Part shown: positions 24,931-38,900 of the stretch, one piece after another
How positions within the stretch are numbered: the first letter of the stretch is position 1
How the letters are laid out: each line of letters begins with the position of its first letter
Assembly: GCA_002778215.1 (NCBI GenBank)
Contig: PCDM01000001.1
Coordinates: 3,100,001-3,164,000 of the forward strand
Reading direction: 5' to 3'
DNA from: Esteya vermicola
Taxonomy: Eukaryota; Ascomycota; Sordariomycetes; Ophiostomatales; Ophiostomataceae
DNA: 64,000 nt
Program-made: the position numbers and the translations under genes
Notes under the pieces: model-generated
What the model saw: only the letters and a program-made list of their open reading frames with translations
What the model was told of the DNA's origin: nothing
Database searches by the model: none

Positions 24931-25506
24931 ATTTAGTAATACCTTTTAAGTTAATTAATGCTTTAATAATATTTTAAAGTTATATTTATAAAGTACTTAA
25001 AGGCTTAGTAAATAAAATTTATATTATTTATTTAAATAATAAAAAGGAGTATATAAAGTACTTAAAGTAAGTATTAGATTAACTAAAAGAAGTAAGGCTA
25101 TTTATTAATTAAAAAAAGTGCTAGTTTTATAAAAAGAAGGTGTTTTTCTTAAGCTTTTTACTATCCTTTAATAAAGTTTATATAAAGTTTATATAAGTTA
25201 AAATAGTTATAAAGTAGTAAATACTTAAGACTTATTATAATATTTAAGTATTTATTAGTTTTTATAATTTTTATTACTAATTTATTTATTGTTTTACTAA
25301 TAAGGCTTAACTATTAATAAAGTATTTAAAGGGCCTAGTTAAAAGTTAGAAGCTTAAAAGACCCTTATAAAGGCCTTATAAAAACTAAGTATTTTAGTAG
25401 TTAAAGTAAGCGTTTATAAAAGCGCCGTTATTAAAGTATTATAACCTATAATACCTAGTTTATATAAAGACTAATACGTCTACTTTTATATTAGTAAAAA
25501 TACTAT
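24931..25506 (+). pseudogene. R1 reverse transcriptase and RNase H, first part
   Basis: After the solo LTR the frame resumes with LVIPFKLINALIIF, the decayed Gypsy motif LVMPFGLTNAPATF, and reaches YLNN at 25029-25040, where active elements have YLDD. The 18 bases coding the next six residues in R2 (ILIYLK) are absent. RNase H follows, with VFISFYNFYY near 25250 and AFIKAPLLKYY near 25420, typical of the RT-RNase H connection of Ty3/Gypsy. Confidence 0.82.
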
Positions 25507-26115
25507 TAAGTACGTATTACGTACTAGTTTACTAACGTAAGAGGAAATACACTAATAACGACTATATATCGTCCTTAGTATATACACTCTAAATAAAAGA
25601 AATAACAAATAAAGCAAATAACTATAATATATTAATAATTATATATAATTCTTATATATTAGTAAAAAGTATATAAATATAAAGTTAGTTAATTCTTATT
25701 TATTTAAAACTATAGAATGTTCCTTATTTATAGTATATTATTTAGTAATAGTATAAAACTACTTATTATATATATAACTATATACACTATTAACAACTAT
25801 TATAGTATATAGAATAGTATAAGGAGGGACTATTAACTAATTAGTTAATAGTCTTCCTTTTATACTATGCTCTATAAGCGGCTTATTAGTAGGTAAGGAC
25901 AAGGGAGACGTACTTATAGGCGTTACACGTAAAAACTTGTATAGCTAATTCTATCTATTAACTTCTTTTTCTATTTATATATTTTTCTAGTAGCTACGTC
26001 TTATCTACTTATACCTTTTAAAGTAGAGGGTGTTAAGGCAAAGTCTTAACCTAATTTACCCCTTATTTTAAGGACGGGTACTATAACGTTAGTAATAATA
26101 CGTACTCTACACTTA
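25507..26115. mobile_element. 609-bp insertion with inverted ends, carrying the 370-bp repeat
   Basis: It begins taagtacgtattacgtacta and ends tacgtactctacactta; the first 21 bases match the reverse complement of the last 21 at 15 positions. It is flanked by ctat (25503-25506 and 26116-26119), and R2 has ctat once at 35812-35815 without it. The left 240 bp resemble 6706-6930; the right 370 bp are copy 2 of the palindrome repeat. Either a small non-autonomous DNA transposon or a solo terminal repeat with a piece of internal sequence would fit. No coding capacity is present. Confidence 0.7.
25746..26115. repeat. 370-bp palindrome-bearing repeat, copy 2
   Basis: Same unit as 4589-4958. The palindrome with half-site ACTATTAACTAA is at 25829-25852, perfect over 24 bp and 26 with the flanking G/C pair, and framed by the purine run aaggaggg and the pyrimidine run cttcctttt. 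This copy is one of the least mutated. Confidence 0.7.
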
Positions 26116-29100
26116 CTATCCTAGCTAAATAACGTAGATATTTAGTATTTAGTAGCCTTTTAGTCTTAAAAGTTAAAAGGTGTAAAGCTACGGTATAGTA
26201 CTCTTAATTAAGAGTTAATAGTAATTATTATATCCTTTAAGAAATAGTAATAGTACTTAAAAAGGGCTAAAAGTATAAAGGTCTTAACTAACTATCCTAA
26301 TTTATAGGCGTTTTTATAGTAAACAAATTTAAATTATTACTAAGTATGCTAGTATATATATTTAATACTATTTAATTTTAAAATTAAGTATTGTTTAAAT
26401 AATAAAAATTTAGTTAATAGCTTATTATATTATTTTAATTATAAAAAAGAGTAAGACTAGACAAATTACTTATTTTTATTACGTTAAAAGGTTGCTGCTT
26501 TTACTAAAAGTAGTATCCTAAAGGACCTTAAAGAACTTATAAAAAAACTAAGTAGCTTATCTTTTTATAAAGAATAAGTATTTAAATTTATTATAAATAG
26601 TTTAAGTAAAACGGTTAATATAGCTAACTTAAAAGACAACTTAATTAAAGTACTAAAGTATATATACTTAATAGTTATTTATAGTATAAGTAGTTATAGT
26701 TATAACTATAAAAAAGTTAAAAGAAGGTAAGAAGCCTTTTACTTTATTTTATAAGTTTATTCTTATAGCTTAACTATTAAACTCCTACTTATAAAGTAAA
26801 AAAAAGGTATATTAAAACTATATAGACTATTTTTAAGGTTAGTTTTTAAACTTTATAAAGTTACTTTATTAAAAAGAATAAGTAGTTATATTAAACTAAA
26901 AAGTATTATAATATAAAATTATTTATTAGTATTATAAGTTAAAAATAGTTAAATATAGTAGTATTATAAAAATAAAAAACTTATTTTTTATTATTATTTT
27001 TAAATAAGTGTTAATGTAAATATTAAAAGTTTTATATATACTTATTATATATACTAAACTACTAAGTTAAGAAAGTATAAGCTATATAATTAGCTTTAGC
27101 CTTTATTAGTCTTTAAAAGGCTTTAATAAAAAGTATTAATAAATTTTATTACTAGTTTTTTTTTAGTCTTTAATAGTAATTAAAAGCTAAATACTATATT
27201 AGTAGTAGTAAATAAGTATATAAAAATATATTAGTTTTTACTAGTATTTATTACTATAACCTTTATAAAGCTTATATATTTACTTTATATAAAGGTTTAA
27301 CTATATTTTAAGTAGTTAAAAAGTATTATTTTAAATAAAAAAGTAGTTTTTATTAACTAGTACTAATAAAAGCTATATAATATTACTTAATTTAAGTTAA
27401 AACTATTTATTACTTTTTACTTATAAACTAATAATTAAATTAAAAAAGTTAATTAAACTTTAAAATAGTACTTTTATTACTATATAATAAAAAATTAAAA
27501 TAACTAGTTAATACTTTTTTTATAATAAAGTTTACTTTAAATAATATAATAAATTAATTAATAAATAAAATACTATTTTATATACTTTATAACTATTATT
27601 TTATAATTTATAAAAGTATTAAAAATATTATTTATAAAAAAAAGTATTAATAGTAATTAAACGTATTTTAAAGCTATAAGTTATAAAAAAAAAGTATTAA
27701 AACACTTATAATATATATAAAAAATATAAAAGCGTTATTATAATATAAAGTACTTATTAAAAAAGTATAATAATAAGAACTTAGTACTACTATTTACTTA
27801 AAATTTAAAGTTAAAAGTGTTTAGTTAAAAGTAAAAGTTAAAGTTTATTAAAGTTTTTTATATATTAAAAAAGATTAGTTTATAAATATATTATTTTATA
27901 CTTTTATAATAGTATAAAAGACTATATAATATATTTTTAATATTTTTATTAAAACTTTAAATAAACCTTATAAGTATTATAAAGCCTTTACTAATATTAT
28001 TATTAAAAAAAGATAATAATAAGTAAAAGGTAAAAAAGGTATTAGGCTATAAAATATAGTATAAAAAGCTATATTACTTAGTATAGTAAAAAGGATAGCC
28101 TTTTAAATATAACTAATAAGTTATTATAATAGTTATAAATATACTAATTACTATAAAAAAGTAGTAAAAAATATAAAAAAAAGGCTTATTAATATTAAAA
28201 TAAGTTTAAAAGTCTTTATAAAAAAGAAAAAAAAAAGACTAAAAAAGGTTTAGTAAAAAAGTATAGTAATATAATATTATTATAATAATAAAAAACTATA
28301 AAAAAATAATAATATATTTAACTATTATAAAAAGACTTTTAAAAGCCTACTTATAATTTAAAAAAAAGAGTAGCTTATTAACTACGTCTTAATATAAAAA
28401 TAGTATATAAAGGCGTATTTTAACTACTAATACTTATAATAACTTATACTATATATATAAAATAGTAATAAAGTAACTTATACTTAGTTTAAAGTATAAA
28501 AGGTAGTTATAGCCTTATTTATTTAATAACGTATAGTATATATAAGTAATAGCCTTATACTTTATAAACAACTTATAACTAGTTAGTAGTAGTTAAAGGT
28601 TAAAGGAATAAATATATATATACTATCTTAAGCTTATATAGCTTACTATACTTTATATAGTAGTTTATAACTATAAAGGCTAAACTTTAAATAGTCTTTT
28701 AAACTACTTAATAATAGTAGTAAAAGCTCTTTTTTTAAAGGATCCTTTAATCTTTTAAGTAGGCTATAACTAAGGCCTACTTACTAAAATTAGCTAAGTA
28801 GCTTATTATTAATATAAAGAACTATCTTATTAATATAATTAAGCTAGTAAATAATAAATAAAATATTTACTAATATATAATGTATATTAGTATACTACTT
28901 ATTTATATAGTTATTACCCTTTTAAAAGCTAAGACATTATATTAAAAAAGGTAACTTAAGTAGCTTATTTACTAGCTTCTTTATCTAGGCGTTAAAGCAG
29001 CCTAAGTATATAAGTTTATTATTAAAAGGTTAAAGGTATTTTAAGTTCTTACCTTACTTAAATAAAGGAATAAGTAAAGGCGTTATTAAGAGCGTTATAA

Positions 29101-30167
29101 AGGCTTAAAGAAGGTTAAGGGCTAGACTTAACTTGCTCTTAAGGTCCTTAACGTTATTAGTATACCTTAGTAATAAATTATTTAGTATATATAATAGGCT
29201 TTAAATACTAGTACTAAACTTACTAAAGAAAGGTAAAAGGCCTACTAAGAAGCTTATTAAAGACGTCTAATTTAATAAATTAGACGTTTAAGGTATAAGT
29301 AATAGCTAAATAAGTATAGGCGTTATTAGCCTTTAGGTTTTAATAGTAGTAAGTAAAATAAAAAAAGGTAACACTTTTAATACTATTAGTATAGCTATAC
29401 TATATAATAACTAAGAAACCTTTTATAGTATATTGTTTAGTATAAAGGCGAAAATAGTCTATTTAATACTTAATATAAGCGTTAAGGCACTAATAAAAAG
29501 TAAATATTAAAATATAAAGGCTAGCTTTAGTTCTTATATATATATAAGCTTTATAATAGTCTTATTTTTACTCTTAGTAGTAATAAGGCTTTAAAGTATA
29601 AAGGTCTTTTTAAAGTACTTTAAAAAGGTATATATTATAAATAAAAAGTTAAATAGTAGATTATTAATAAAAATTAAATAGTCTTTAAACTATTTAATAG
29701 CTTAGTAAATTATTAATATTATTATAATTTAGTAGTAGCCTTATAGTCTTTACTTTTTCTTTTAAAAGTACTACTTATTATAATAAATTTTAGTAATATA
29801 AAAAGTAAAAAGTAAGTACTATTTATATAATATAATAAAATTTACTTTATAAGTAAGTAAAAGCAAACTTATAACGTTTATATAATAAAGTAAATTTTAT
29901 TATAAATAAAATAAAAGTAAATTTACTATACTTAATATATACTAATAATAAGCTTTATTATATAAGCTAACCCTTTATAACTTTTAAATAAAGCTTAAAA
30001 AGTTCTTAATAGTATTATTAACGTTAATTAACTTTACTAAATATAAATAGTATAATATAACAACTATCTTATAAGTATTAAGGCACTTTTATTTTATTAA
30101 GTTTTTCTTTTAGTTACTTTATTACTAATAAGAGTTAAAAACAACTTTAAAAAAAGGAGGAAATAAT
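26116..30167 (+). pseudogene. R1 RNase H end, integrase region and 3' part, RIP-degraded
   Basis: Collinear with R2 35816-39922. The first 350 bp complete RNase H (YYSTFN*KL... near 26200-26240, then a run corresponding to FNFKIKYC near 26370, the lead-in to the conserved NxxADxLSR segment). Integrase should follow from about 26500, as in Ty3/Gypsy, but I could not read its zinc-binding or DDE residues with confidence. The last kilobase may be a further domain or untranslated sequence. A purine tract (aaaaaaaggaggaaa) at about 30148-30163 precedes the 3' LTR and serves as polypurine tract. Confidence 0.65.
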
Positions 30168-30558
30168 TATTATAGTTTTAATAAGAATTATTTATAAACG
30201 CTATATAACTAAGTATAGTTAAAGTACTATATATAAACCGTTTAAAGTCCTTATAAAGTCCTTTTATAATTAATTAAATATTTAATCTACTAACGTTTTA
30301 CTATAATTAGTTAAAAGATAAGATAGTAGTAAGCCTTAAAGAGTCTTTAAACACTCTTTATTATTAGTTAGAATAAGTAGACTAATAAACATTTCTTATA
30401 TTTATATAATACTACTATATCCCTCTTTAATAAAAAAGATAAGAGTTTATTCTTGTTCTTACACACTTATATATATACGATTTAGTTATTGTAAAGTAGA
30501 TGTTATCTTCTACCTAGTTATAGTAGTATATAGTATTAACCTTATAAATTCCTTTATA
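30168..30558 (+). repeat. 3' LTR of R1
   Basis: 391 bp from tattatagttttaataag to aattcctttata, followed by the duplicated target gcgtt. It is shorter than the 5' LTR because of an internal deletion after aagataagatagtagtaag. Confidence 0.82.
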
Positions 30559-32503
30559 GCGTTTTTATTTTTTTATTATAAACTCTTAGTGTTTTTAAAG
30601 GCTATTCTTAATTTTTTATAAGCGTTTTAGTTGTCTTATTATAGCTAGTGTTAAGTTACTTTATTATATTATTACTAATATTACTATTAGTACTAAATTA
30701 CTTTATTATATTACTTCTTTATTTTTTTATAACACCTTTTTTATAAGTAGTACGTTTTTATACTACATAAATAAGTCTAATTTTTTACTAATTAAGGCTT
30801 TAAATAAGAAGTAGTTTATTATAACGTTAATAGCGTTATTATAAGCGTATTAGGCTTTCTTTAATAGGTATAACTAGCTTACTTACTTATTTATAACAAA
30901 GTAGTATAAGTATTACTTTAATATTTAATTTACCCTTTTTATTTATTTATTTATTTATAAGTAAAATACTATTAATAGTCTTTATTTAATCTTTATATAA
31001 TAGTAAAATTTAAACTAAAAGGTGCTTATAAATATAAAGCCTTTATTTAATATAATACCTTTTAATATTCTTTTAAACTATAAAAAAACTTTTTAGTATA
31101 TAATTTTTATTAAGTTAATAAAGGTTAGTTTTATAATTACTATAGTAAAAATAGTATACTTTATAAAACAGTTTACTATATTTAGTATTATATTTATATT
31201 ATTAGTATTTTTATTTATTAATTTTAGTAAGTTTATAATTAAGTTTATTAATAGTTCTTTAAATAGTTTTTTTAATAATAAAAGTAAGTTTAGCTTATTA
31301 TATAACTTATATTTTTTAATTACTTACTTTTAATAAACTAAGTATATTATAATATTCTACTTTATATTTTTTAATATATTTTTTTAAAAAAAGTGTTTAA
31401 ATAATAGGTTAGTTATTTTTATAATATTAAAATATTTAACTAATAAGTTATTATAGTAAAGCTTTAATAGCTTATCTTATATAAAAAGGCTTACTATAAC
31501 TTATAACTTTTTACTTAAGGCTATATATAATAATATCTTATTTATTATAATAAACTATTTATTTTATATATTATTTATATAAGTTAAATATTATAACTAT
31601 ACTTATATTTAAGGATTTTTATATTAAGTAGTTATAATAACTTTATATAACTCTTTACTTAGTTTAAGCTTTAAAGGTTATATAGTAAAAACGGCTATTA
31701 TTATATAGTACTATAAAAGCTTAGTAAGTATAATACTTTTATTTATACTTATTATAGTTAAACTTTATATTAATATTATTATATTTATAATATTACTTTT
31801 AAAACAATTAATAGTATTTAGCTATATAGTAAGGTTATTTTATTATAAGACTAAGCTTTTTAGTTCTTTATTTAGTATTAAAATAGTTACTTTAACTTTT
31901 AAGTTAAGGTAGTAGTATAACGGCTTTATTAAAGTAATTAGCCTTATATTTTTAATTAAGATCTTTTTTAACTTATTAGCCTTTTATATATTTTATATAT
32001 AAAATATATAAGACTTTAACTTTTTTATACCTTTAAAATATTAGTAGTATTTATATATTAACTAAGTTTATAGCTATATTAGTATTATTTAATAGCTATA
32101 CTACTTATATATAAACTTTATATTAGGTTTATATAACTTATATTATTTATATAATCTAACTATTTTAATAGTATATTTATTAAGTTAGTTAATTTAAGTT
32201 AGTACTTAATAATAAAATTAAAAAAAGCTAAGTATATTACTTATTTAACTTATTTACTATTAAATTAAGGCTACTATATAAATATATAAAGGTTATTATA
32301 GTTAAATAAGACTTTTATAACGTCTTTACTATTATTTAAATAGTGTTTTTACTAGTAAAAAGTCTTTATTATAATTAAAAGCTTTTAATTTAAAGTACTA
32401 TAGTTTAATTTTACTCTTTATAACTTATATAATTAAAAAGTTATAAAATACTACCTTCTTTTTTTATTAGATTATAAAATAATTACTTTTAATACTATAT
32501 TTA
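30559..32503 (-). pseudogene. Outer Gypsy: RNase H (part) and integrase region, RIP-degraded
   Basis: Minus-strand reading near 32345-32480 gives a decayed RNase H: LNYSTLN*KLL followed by KTFY**KHYL, matching the family pattern NYSTxDxELLAIVxAFxxWRHYL. The segment 32340-32503 joined to 40323 onward is collinear with 62815 to beyond 63000, which is uninterrupted there. Integrase should lie at lower positions of this block, but its motifs are unreadable. Confidence 0.62.
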
Positions 32504-32927
32504 TATTACAGTTTTAACAAGAATTACTTATAAGCGTTGTGTAACTAAGCATAGTTAAGGCACTACGTACAAACCGTCTAGAGTCCCTATAAGGTCCTCC
32601 TATAATTAGTTAAATGTATAATCTACTAGCGCCCTATTATAATTAGCTAAGGGATAGAATAGTAGTAAGCTATTCTAAGATATTAAGAGTAGACCTTAAA
32701 AGGTTGTTAAACGCTCTTTATAATTAGTTAGAATAAGTAGACTAATAAACATTTTTTATATTTATATAGTACTATTATACCTCTTCTTAATAAAAAAGAT
32801 AAGAGTTTATTTTTATTTTTATATACTTATATATATATAATTTAGTTATTATAAAGTTAATATTATTTTTTATTTAGTTATAATAGTATATAGTACTAAC
32901 TTTATAAATATTTTAAATATTATTATA
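32504..32927 (+). repeat. 5' LTR of R2
   Basis: 424 bp, starting tattacagttttaac and ending aaatattattata. The 3' LTR shares the unusual end taaatattattata, about 10 bp longer than the end in R1, which supports pairing of the two. Confidence 0.82.
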
Positions 32928-35900
32928 TTAATAAACTTTTTTTTTAACTATTTAAAAGAATTCTTTTTTTATAATAATTAAATTATTATTTATTTTTAAA
33001 GCTTTAAAAATAATAAAAGTTATATAAGTATTACTTAAAAACTTTATAAGGTTTATACTAATTAAAATAATATTTATAAATAATAAAATCGTAGTTAAAT
33101 TAGCTATATTAAAGGCTTATTAAATACGCCTTTAATAATTACTTATAGTATATATAAAAGTAGTACAGCTATAAGTTAAATTAAATAGTATAAGTAAAAA
33201 GACTATATTTATATATATAATATAATTATTAGTAAAAGACTTATAAAGTGCTTTTAAGGTTTAAAAGCTAGACTTAAATAATTTTAAAAGTAAAAATACA
33301 ACCTTTATAGCCCTATTATATATTAGTAGTTAAGCGTTATTAAAAGCTAGTAGTTAGGCGTATAACTTAAAGCTAAAGCTGTTTAAAAAATATAAAGATT
33401 TATTAATATATTTATAATAATAAGAGTAGTATAAGGTAATAAGGTATATATTTAAATTAGCGCCTTAATAGTATTCTTAAAATATTAATAAGATTAATAT
33501 AACGCTTTAACTTATAAATAAAGCTTTTCTTATTTATTAAAAATAGTTTTTTAACACGTTATTAAAATAAGAGCGTATACTTAGCTTACACTTTTAAAAC
33601 GTCTTTAACACTTAGCTAAACACGTTAATATTAAAAGTAAAGAATTTATTTACTACTATAGTAATACGTCTAAAAAAATCTTATTAACTTATAAAATAAA
33701 GCCTTAGTAACTACTATATATATATAAGCTTATTAAAAAAAATTAAACCTTTACTTAAAAAATTTATAGTAGTTATAGTTTATATAAAACTAAATAATAA
33801 AATTAAATATAATCTTACTATAAAAAGTATAACTTATATAGTAAATTAATACTAAGTATTAAAGTATATAAATAAGCTTTAAAAAGACAGCTTTTTAAAT
33901 AAGTAATAAAAAAGGACTATACTTAATATAAAAAAGGAAAAAAAGACCTTTAATAAAAAACTAAAAAGGAAGTATTTAAGCTTTTACTAAAAAGCCTTTA
34001 AGGCTTAAAAGTTTAAATAATTTATAAATAAGTTTAGCTTAAACCGTTATATTAAATTAAGTAGTAATAATATTAAGTGTTTTTACTATAGTAAAAAAGG
34101 CTATATTTTACTTATATATTTTAATAAATTAGTAAGTAAGCTATTAAAGAAAGATATTTAAGTTAACTTTATTAAAGTTAATAATAATAATAACTTTAAT
34201 AATAAAGGTAAAAAGAGTAAGAGTAAAAAAAAAGCTTAAATAGTTTTTAAAAGAACACTTTAAGATTATTAAACTTTATCTTAGTTAATAAAAGGCTATA
34301 AATAAAAGAATAAGTTATTATAAGTAATAATTATTTTATATTTATTAATTTAAGCTATAATAGTAAGATTAATATAGTAGACTAGAAATTTATAAAGGTA
34401 CTAGGTTTATTAAAGTTTATAAGGCTTTTACTATTAGTATAAGTGCCTAGTAACTTAAAGCTATAAATTTATAATATATAAGTAGTTATAATTTAACTAC
34501 TAGACACTAACTAAAAAGAATAACTAATTACTTATTATTATATAAGACTAAACTACGTTAATAGTAATATACTAGTACTTTTAGGCATACTAACTTTATT
34601 AAATAAAAAGATGTTATTATACTTTATTAATAAAAAGTAGTAGTTTTATAAATTAAAAGTTAGGCTAGTAAAGACCTTTTAAAAAAGCGTAATAAATACT
34701 ACTATTTATTATATATTAGTATAAGTAAAGGAATTTATTAATCTTTTAAATAAAAAGCCTTAAAAAGACCTTAAAAAGCTTTTAAAGATACTACTTAAGC
34801 TTTATAAATATAAAAACGTGTTCTTTATAAAGAATACTACTAGTCTACTAATTTATTAAAGTGTAGACTATATAATTAATTTACTATTTAAAATATAACT
34901 ATTATATAAAGAACTATACTCTTTATTTTAAAAAAAGCTTATTATATTTTAAAAGTACTTATAAAAGGCACTATAAAAAGGATAAATTTAAAACTTAAAA
35001 AGCTTTATAGGCTTTTTAGTTTTATTTATACTAAAACGTAATAGTACTTTATAACTATATATTAATTACTATAAACTAAATAAGATTATAGTTAAAAATT
35101 AGTACTCTTATAAAGTTCTTTTAACTATAGATATAAAGGATATGTTTAGTAAAATACAAATATATAAAAAGAATAAGTAAAAGACTATATTTAAGACGTA
35201 GTATAGTTACTATAAGTATTTAGTAATACCTTTTAAACTAACTAACACTTTAATAACCTTTTAAAGTTATATTTATAAAGTATTTAAAGGCTTAGTAAAT
35301 AAAATTTATATTATTTACTTAAATAATATTCTAATTTATTTAAAAAATAAAAAAGAGTATATAAAGTATTTAAAGTAAGTATTAAATTAATTAAAAAAAG
35401 TAAGGCTATTTATTAATTAAAAAAAGTACTAGTTTTATTAAAAAAAAGGTGTCCTTTTTAAGCTTCTTACTATCCTTTAATTAAGTCTATATATACCTTA
35501 TATAGGTTAAGTCGGTTATAAAGTAATAAACGCTTAAGACTTACTATAATATTTAAGTATTTATTAGCTTTTATAATTTTTACTACTAATTTATTTATTA
35601 TTTTACTAATAAGGCCTAACTATTAATAAAGTACTTAAAAGGCCTAGTTAAAAGTAAAAAGTTTAAAAGACTCTTATAAAGGCCTAGTAAAGACTAAGTA
35701 TTTTAGTAGTTAAAATAAGCGTTTATAAAAGCGTTATTATTAAAGTATTATAACTTATAATACCTAGTTTATATAAAGACTAATACATTTACTTTTATAT
35801 TAGTAAGAATACTATCTTAGTTAAACAACGTAGGTATTTAGTATTTAATAGCCTTTTAGTCTTAAAAGCTAAAAAGTATAAAGCTATACTATAGTACTTT

Positions 35901-38900
35901 TAATTAAAAGTTAATAATAATTATTATATTCTTTAAGAAATAGTACTAGTACTTAAAAAGAGCTAAGAGTGTAAAGGTCTTAACTAATTATACTAATTTA
36001 TAAATATTCTTATAATAAACAAATTTAAATTATTACTAAGCGTATTAGTATATATATTTATTACTATTTAATTTTAAAATTAAGTATTATTTAAGTAATA
36101 AAAATCCGGCTAATAGCTTATTATATTATTTTAACTATAAAAAAGAGTAAAACTAAATAGATTACTTATTTTTATTATATTAAAAGGTTGCTACTCTTAC
36201 TAAGAGTAGCGTTTTAAAGGACCTTAAGAAACTTATAAAGGAACTAAATAGCTTGTCTTCTTATAAAAAGTAGGTGTTTAGATCTATTATAAATAGTCTA
36301 AATAAAATAGTTAGTATAACTAACTTAAAAATAACTTAATTAAAGTACTAAGGTATATATACTTAGTAGTTATTTATAGTATAAGTAGTTATAGTTATAA
36401 TTATAAAAAGGCTAAAAAAAGGTAAAAAGCTCTTTATATTATTTTATAAGCTTATTCTTATAGCTTAACTATTAAACTTTTACTTATAAAGTAAAAGAAA
36501 AGTATATTAAGACTATATAGGCTATTTTTAAGGTTAGTTTTTAAACTTTATAAAGCTGTTTTATTAAAAAGGATAAGTAGTTATACTAGCTTAAAAAGTA
36601 TTATAATATAAAATTATTTATTAATACTATAAGCTTAAAATAGTTAAATATAGTAGTATTATAAGAATAAAGAACTTAGTTTTTTATTACTACTTTTAAA
36701 TAAGTGTTAAAGTAAACGTTAAAAGATTTATATATACTTATTATATATACTAAACTATTAAGTTAAAAAAGTATAAGCTATATAATTAGCTTTAACCTTT
36801 ATTAGTCTTTAAAAAGTCTTAATAAAAGGTGTTAATAAATTTTATTACTAGTTTCTTTTTAGTTTTTAATAGTAATTAAAAGCTAAACACTATATTAATA
36901 ATAGTAAATAAGTATATAAAGATATATTAGTTCTTACTAGTGTTTATTATTATAACTTTTATAAAGCTTATATATTTACTTTATATAAAGGTTTAATTAC
37001 ACTTTAAATAGTTAAAAAGTATTATTTTAAATAAAGAAGTAATTTTTACTAACTAGTATTAATAAAAGCTATATAATATTACTTATATTAAGTTAAGACT
37101 ATCTACTACTTTTTACTTATAAACTAATAATTAAACTAAAAAAACTAATTAAACTTTAAAATAATACCTTTATTACTATATAATAAAAAATTAAAATAAC
37201 TAGTTAATACTTCTTTTTATAACAAAGTTTACTTTAAATAATATAATAAATTAGTTAATAAATAAAATACTATTTTATATACTTTATAACTATTACTTTA
37301 TAATTTATAAAAATATTAAAAACGTTACTTATAAAAAAAGAGTATTAGTAGTAGTTAAGCGTATTTTAAAGCTATAGGCTATAAAAGAAAGAGTGTTAAA
37401 ACACTTATAATATATATAAAAGATATAAAAGCGTTATTATAATATAAAGTACTTATTAAAAAAGTATAATAAAAAAAACTTAGTACTACTATTTACTTAA
37501 AATTTAAAGTTAAAAGTACTTAGTTAAAAGTAAAAGTTAAAGTTTATTAAACCTTTTTATATATTAAAAAAGATTAGCTTATAAGTATATTACTTTATAC
37601 TTTTATAATAGTATAAAAAACTATATAATATATTTTTAGTATTTTTATTAAAACTTTAAATAAATCTTATAAGTACTATAAAGCCTTTATTAATACTACT
37701 ATTAAAAAAAGATAATAATAAGTAAAAAGTAAAAAAAGTATTAAACTATAAAGTATAGTATAAAAAGTTATATTACTTAGTATAGTAAAAAAAATAGCCT
37801 TTTAAATATAACTAATAAGTTATTATAGTAGTTATAAATATATTAATTATTATAAAGAAGTAGTAAAAAATATAAAAAAAAGGCTTATTAATATTAAAAC
37901 AAGTTTAAAAGTCTTAATAAAGAAGAAAAAAGAAAGATTAAAGAAGGTTTAGTAAAAAGGTATAATAATATAATATTATTATAATAATAAAAATTATAAA
38001 AATATAATAAAAAATTATAAAAAAATAATAATACACTTAACTATTATAAAGGGTCTTTAAAAGGCTTACTTATAGCTTAAAAAGAAAAGTAGCTAAATAG
38101 CTACGTTTTAGTATAAAAATAGTAAATAAAAGTAAATCTTAGTTACTAATACTTATAATAAATTATACTATAAGTATAAAATAGTAGTAAAACGGCTAAA
38201 ACTAAGCTTAAAGTATAAAAAGTAATTATAGCCTTGCTTACTTAATAATATATAGTATTTATAAGTAGTAGCCTTATACTTTATAAACAACTTAAAACTA
38301 ATTAATAGTAGTTAAAAGTTAAAGAAATAAATATATATATACTATTTTAAGGCTATATAGCTTATTATACTTTATATAGTAGTTTATAGTTATAAAAGCT
38401 AAACTTTAAATAGTTTTTTAAACTACTAAATAGTAGTAGTAAAAGCTCTCTTTTTAAAAGATTCTTTAGTCTTTTAAACAAGTTATAACTAAGGCCTACT
38501 TACTAAGGTTAGTTAAGTAGTCTATTATTAATATAAAAAACTATTTTATTAGTATAACTAGGCTAATAAACAACTAATAAAATACTTACTAATATATAAT
38601 ATATATTAATATACTACTTATTTATATAGCTACTACTTTTTTAAAAGCTAAGGCACTATACTAAAAAAGGCAACTTAGGTAGCTTGTTTACTAGCTTTTT
38701 TATTTAAACGTTAAAGTAGCTTAGATATATAGGCCTATTATTAAAAAGTTAAAAGTATTCTAAGTCTTTATTTTATTTATATAAAAGGATAGGTAAAAGT
38801 ATTATTAAAGTTGTTATAAGGGCTTAATAAAGGCTAAAGGCTAGACTTAACTTATTTTTAAGGTCTTTAACGTTATTAATACGTCTTAAGAGTAAATCGT

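Larger units (their letters stand above)
15913..30558 (+). mobile_element. Gypsy element R1 (family C) with three nested insertions
   Basis: The 5' LTR starts at 15913 and the 3' LTR ends at 30558; both sides carry gcgtt (15908-15912, 30559-30563), which proves a single insertion event. Inside lie a Copia element (16057-21910), a solo family-C LTR (24516-24930) and a 609-bp insertion (25507-26115). Removing these and their duplications leaves about 7754 bp, close to R2 (7819 bp). The order is gag with a decayed zinc knuckle, RT, RNase H, then integrase region, as in Ty3/Gypsy. All frames are broken by RIP. Confidence 0.85.
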
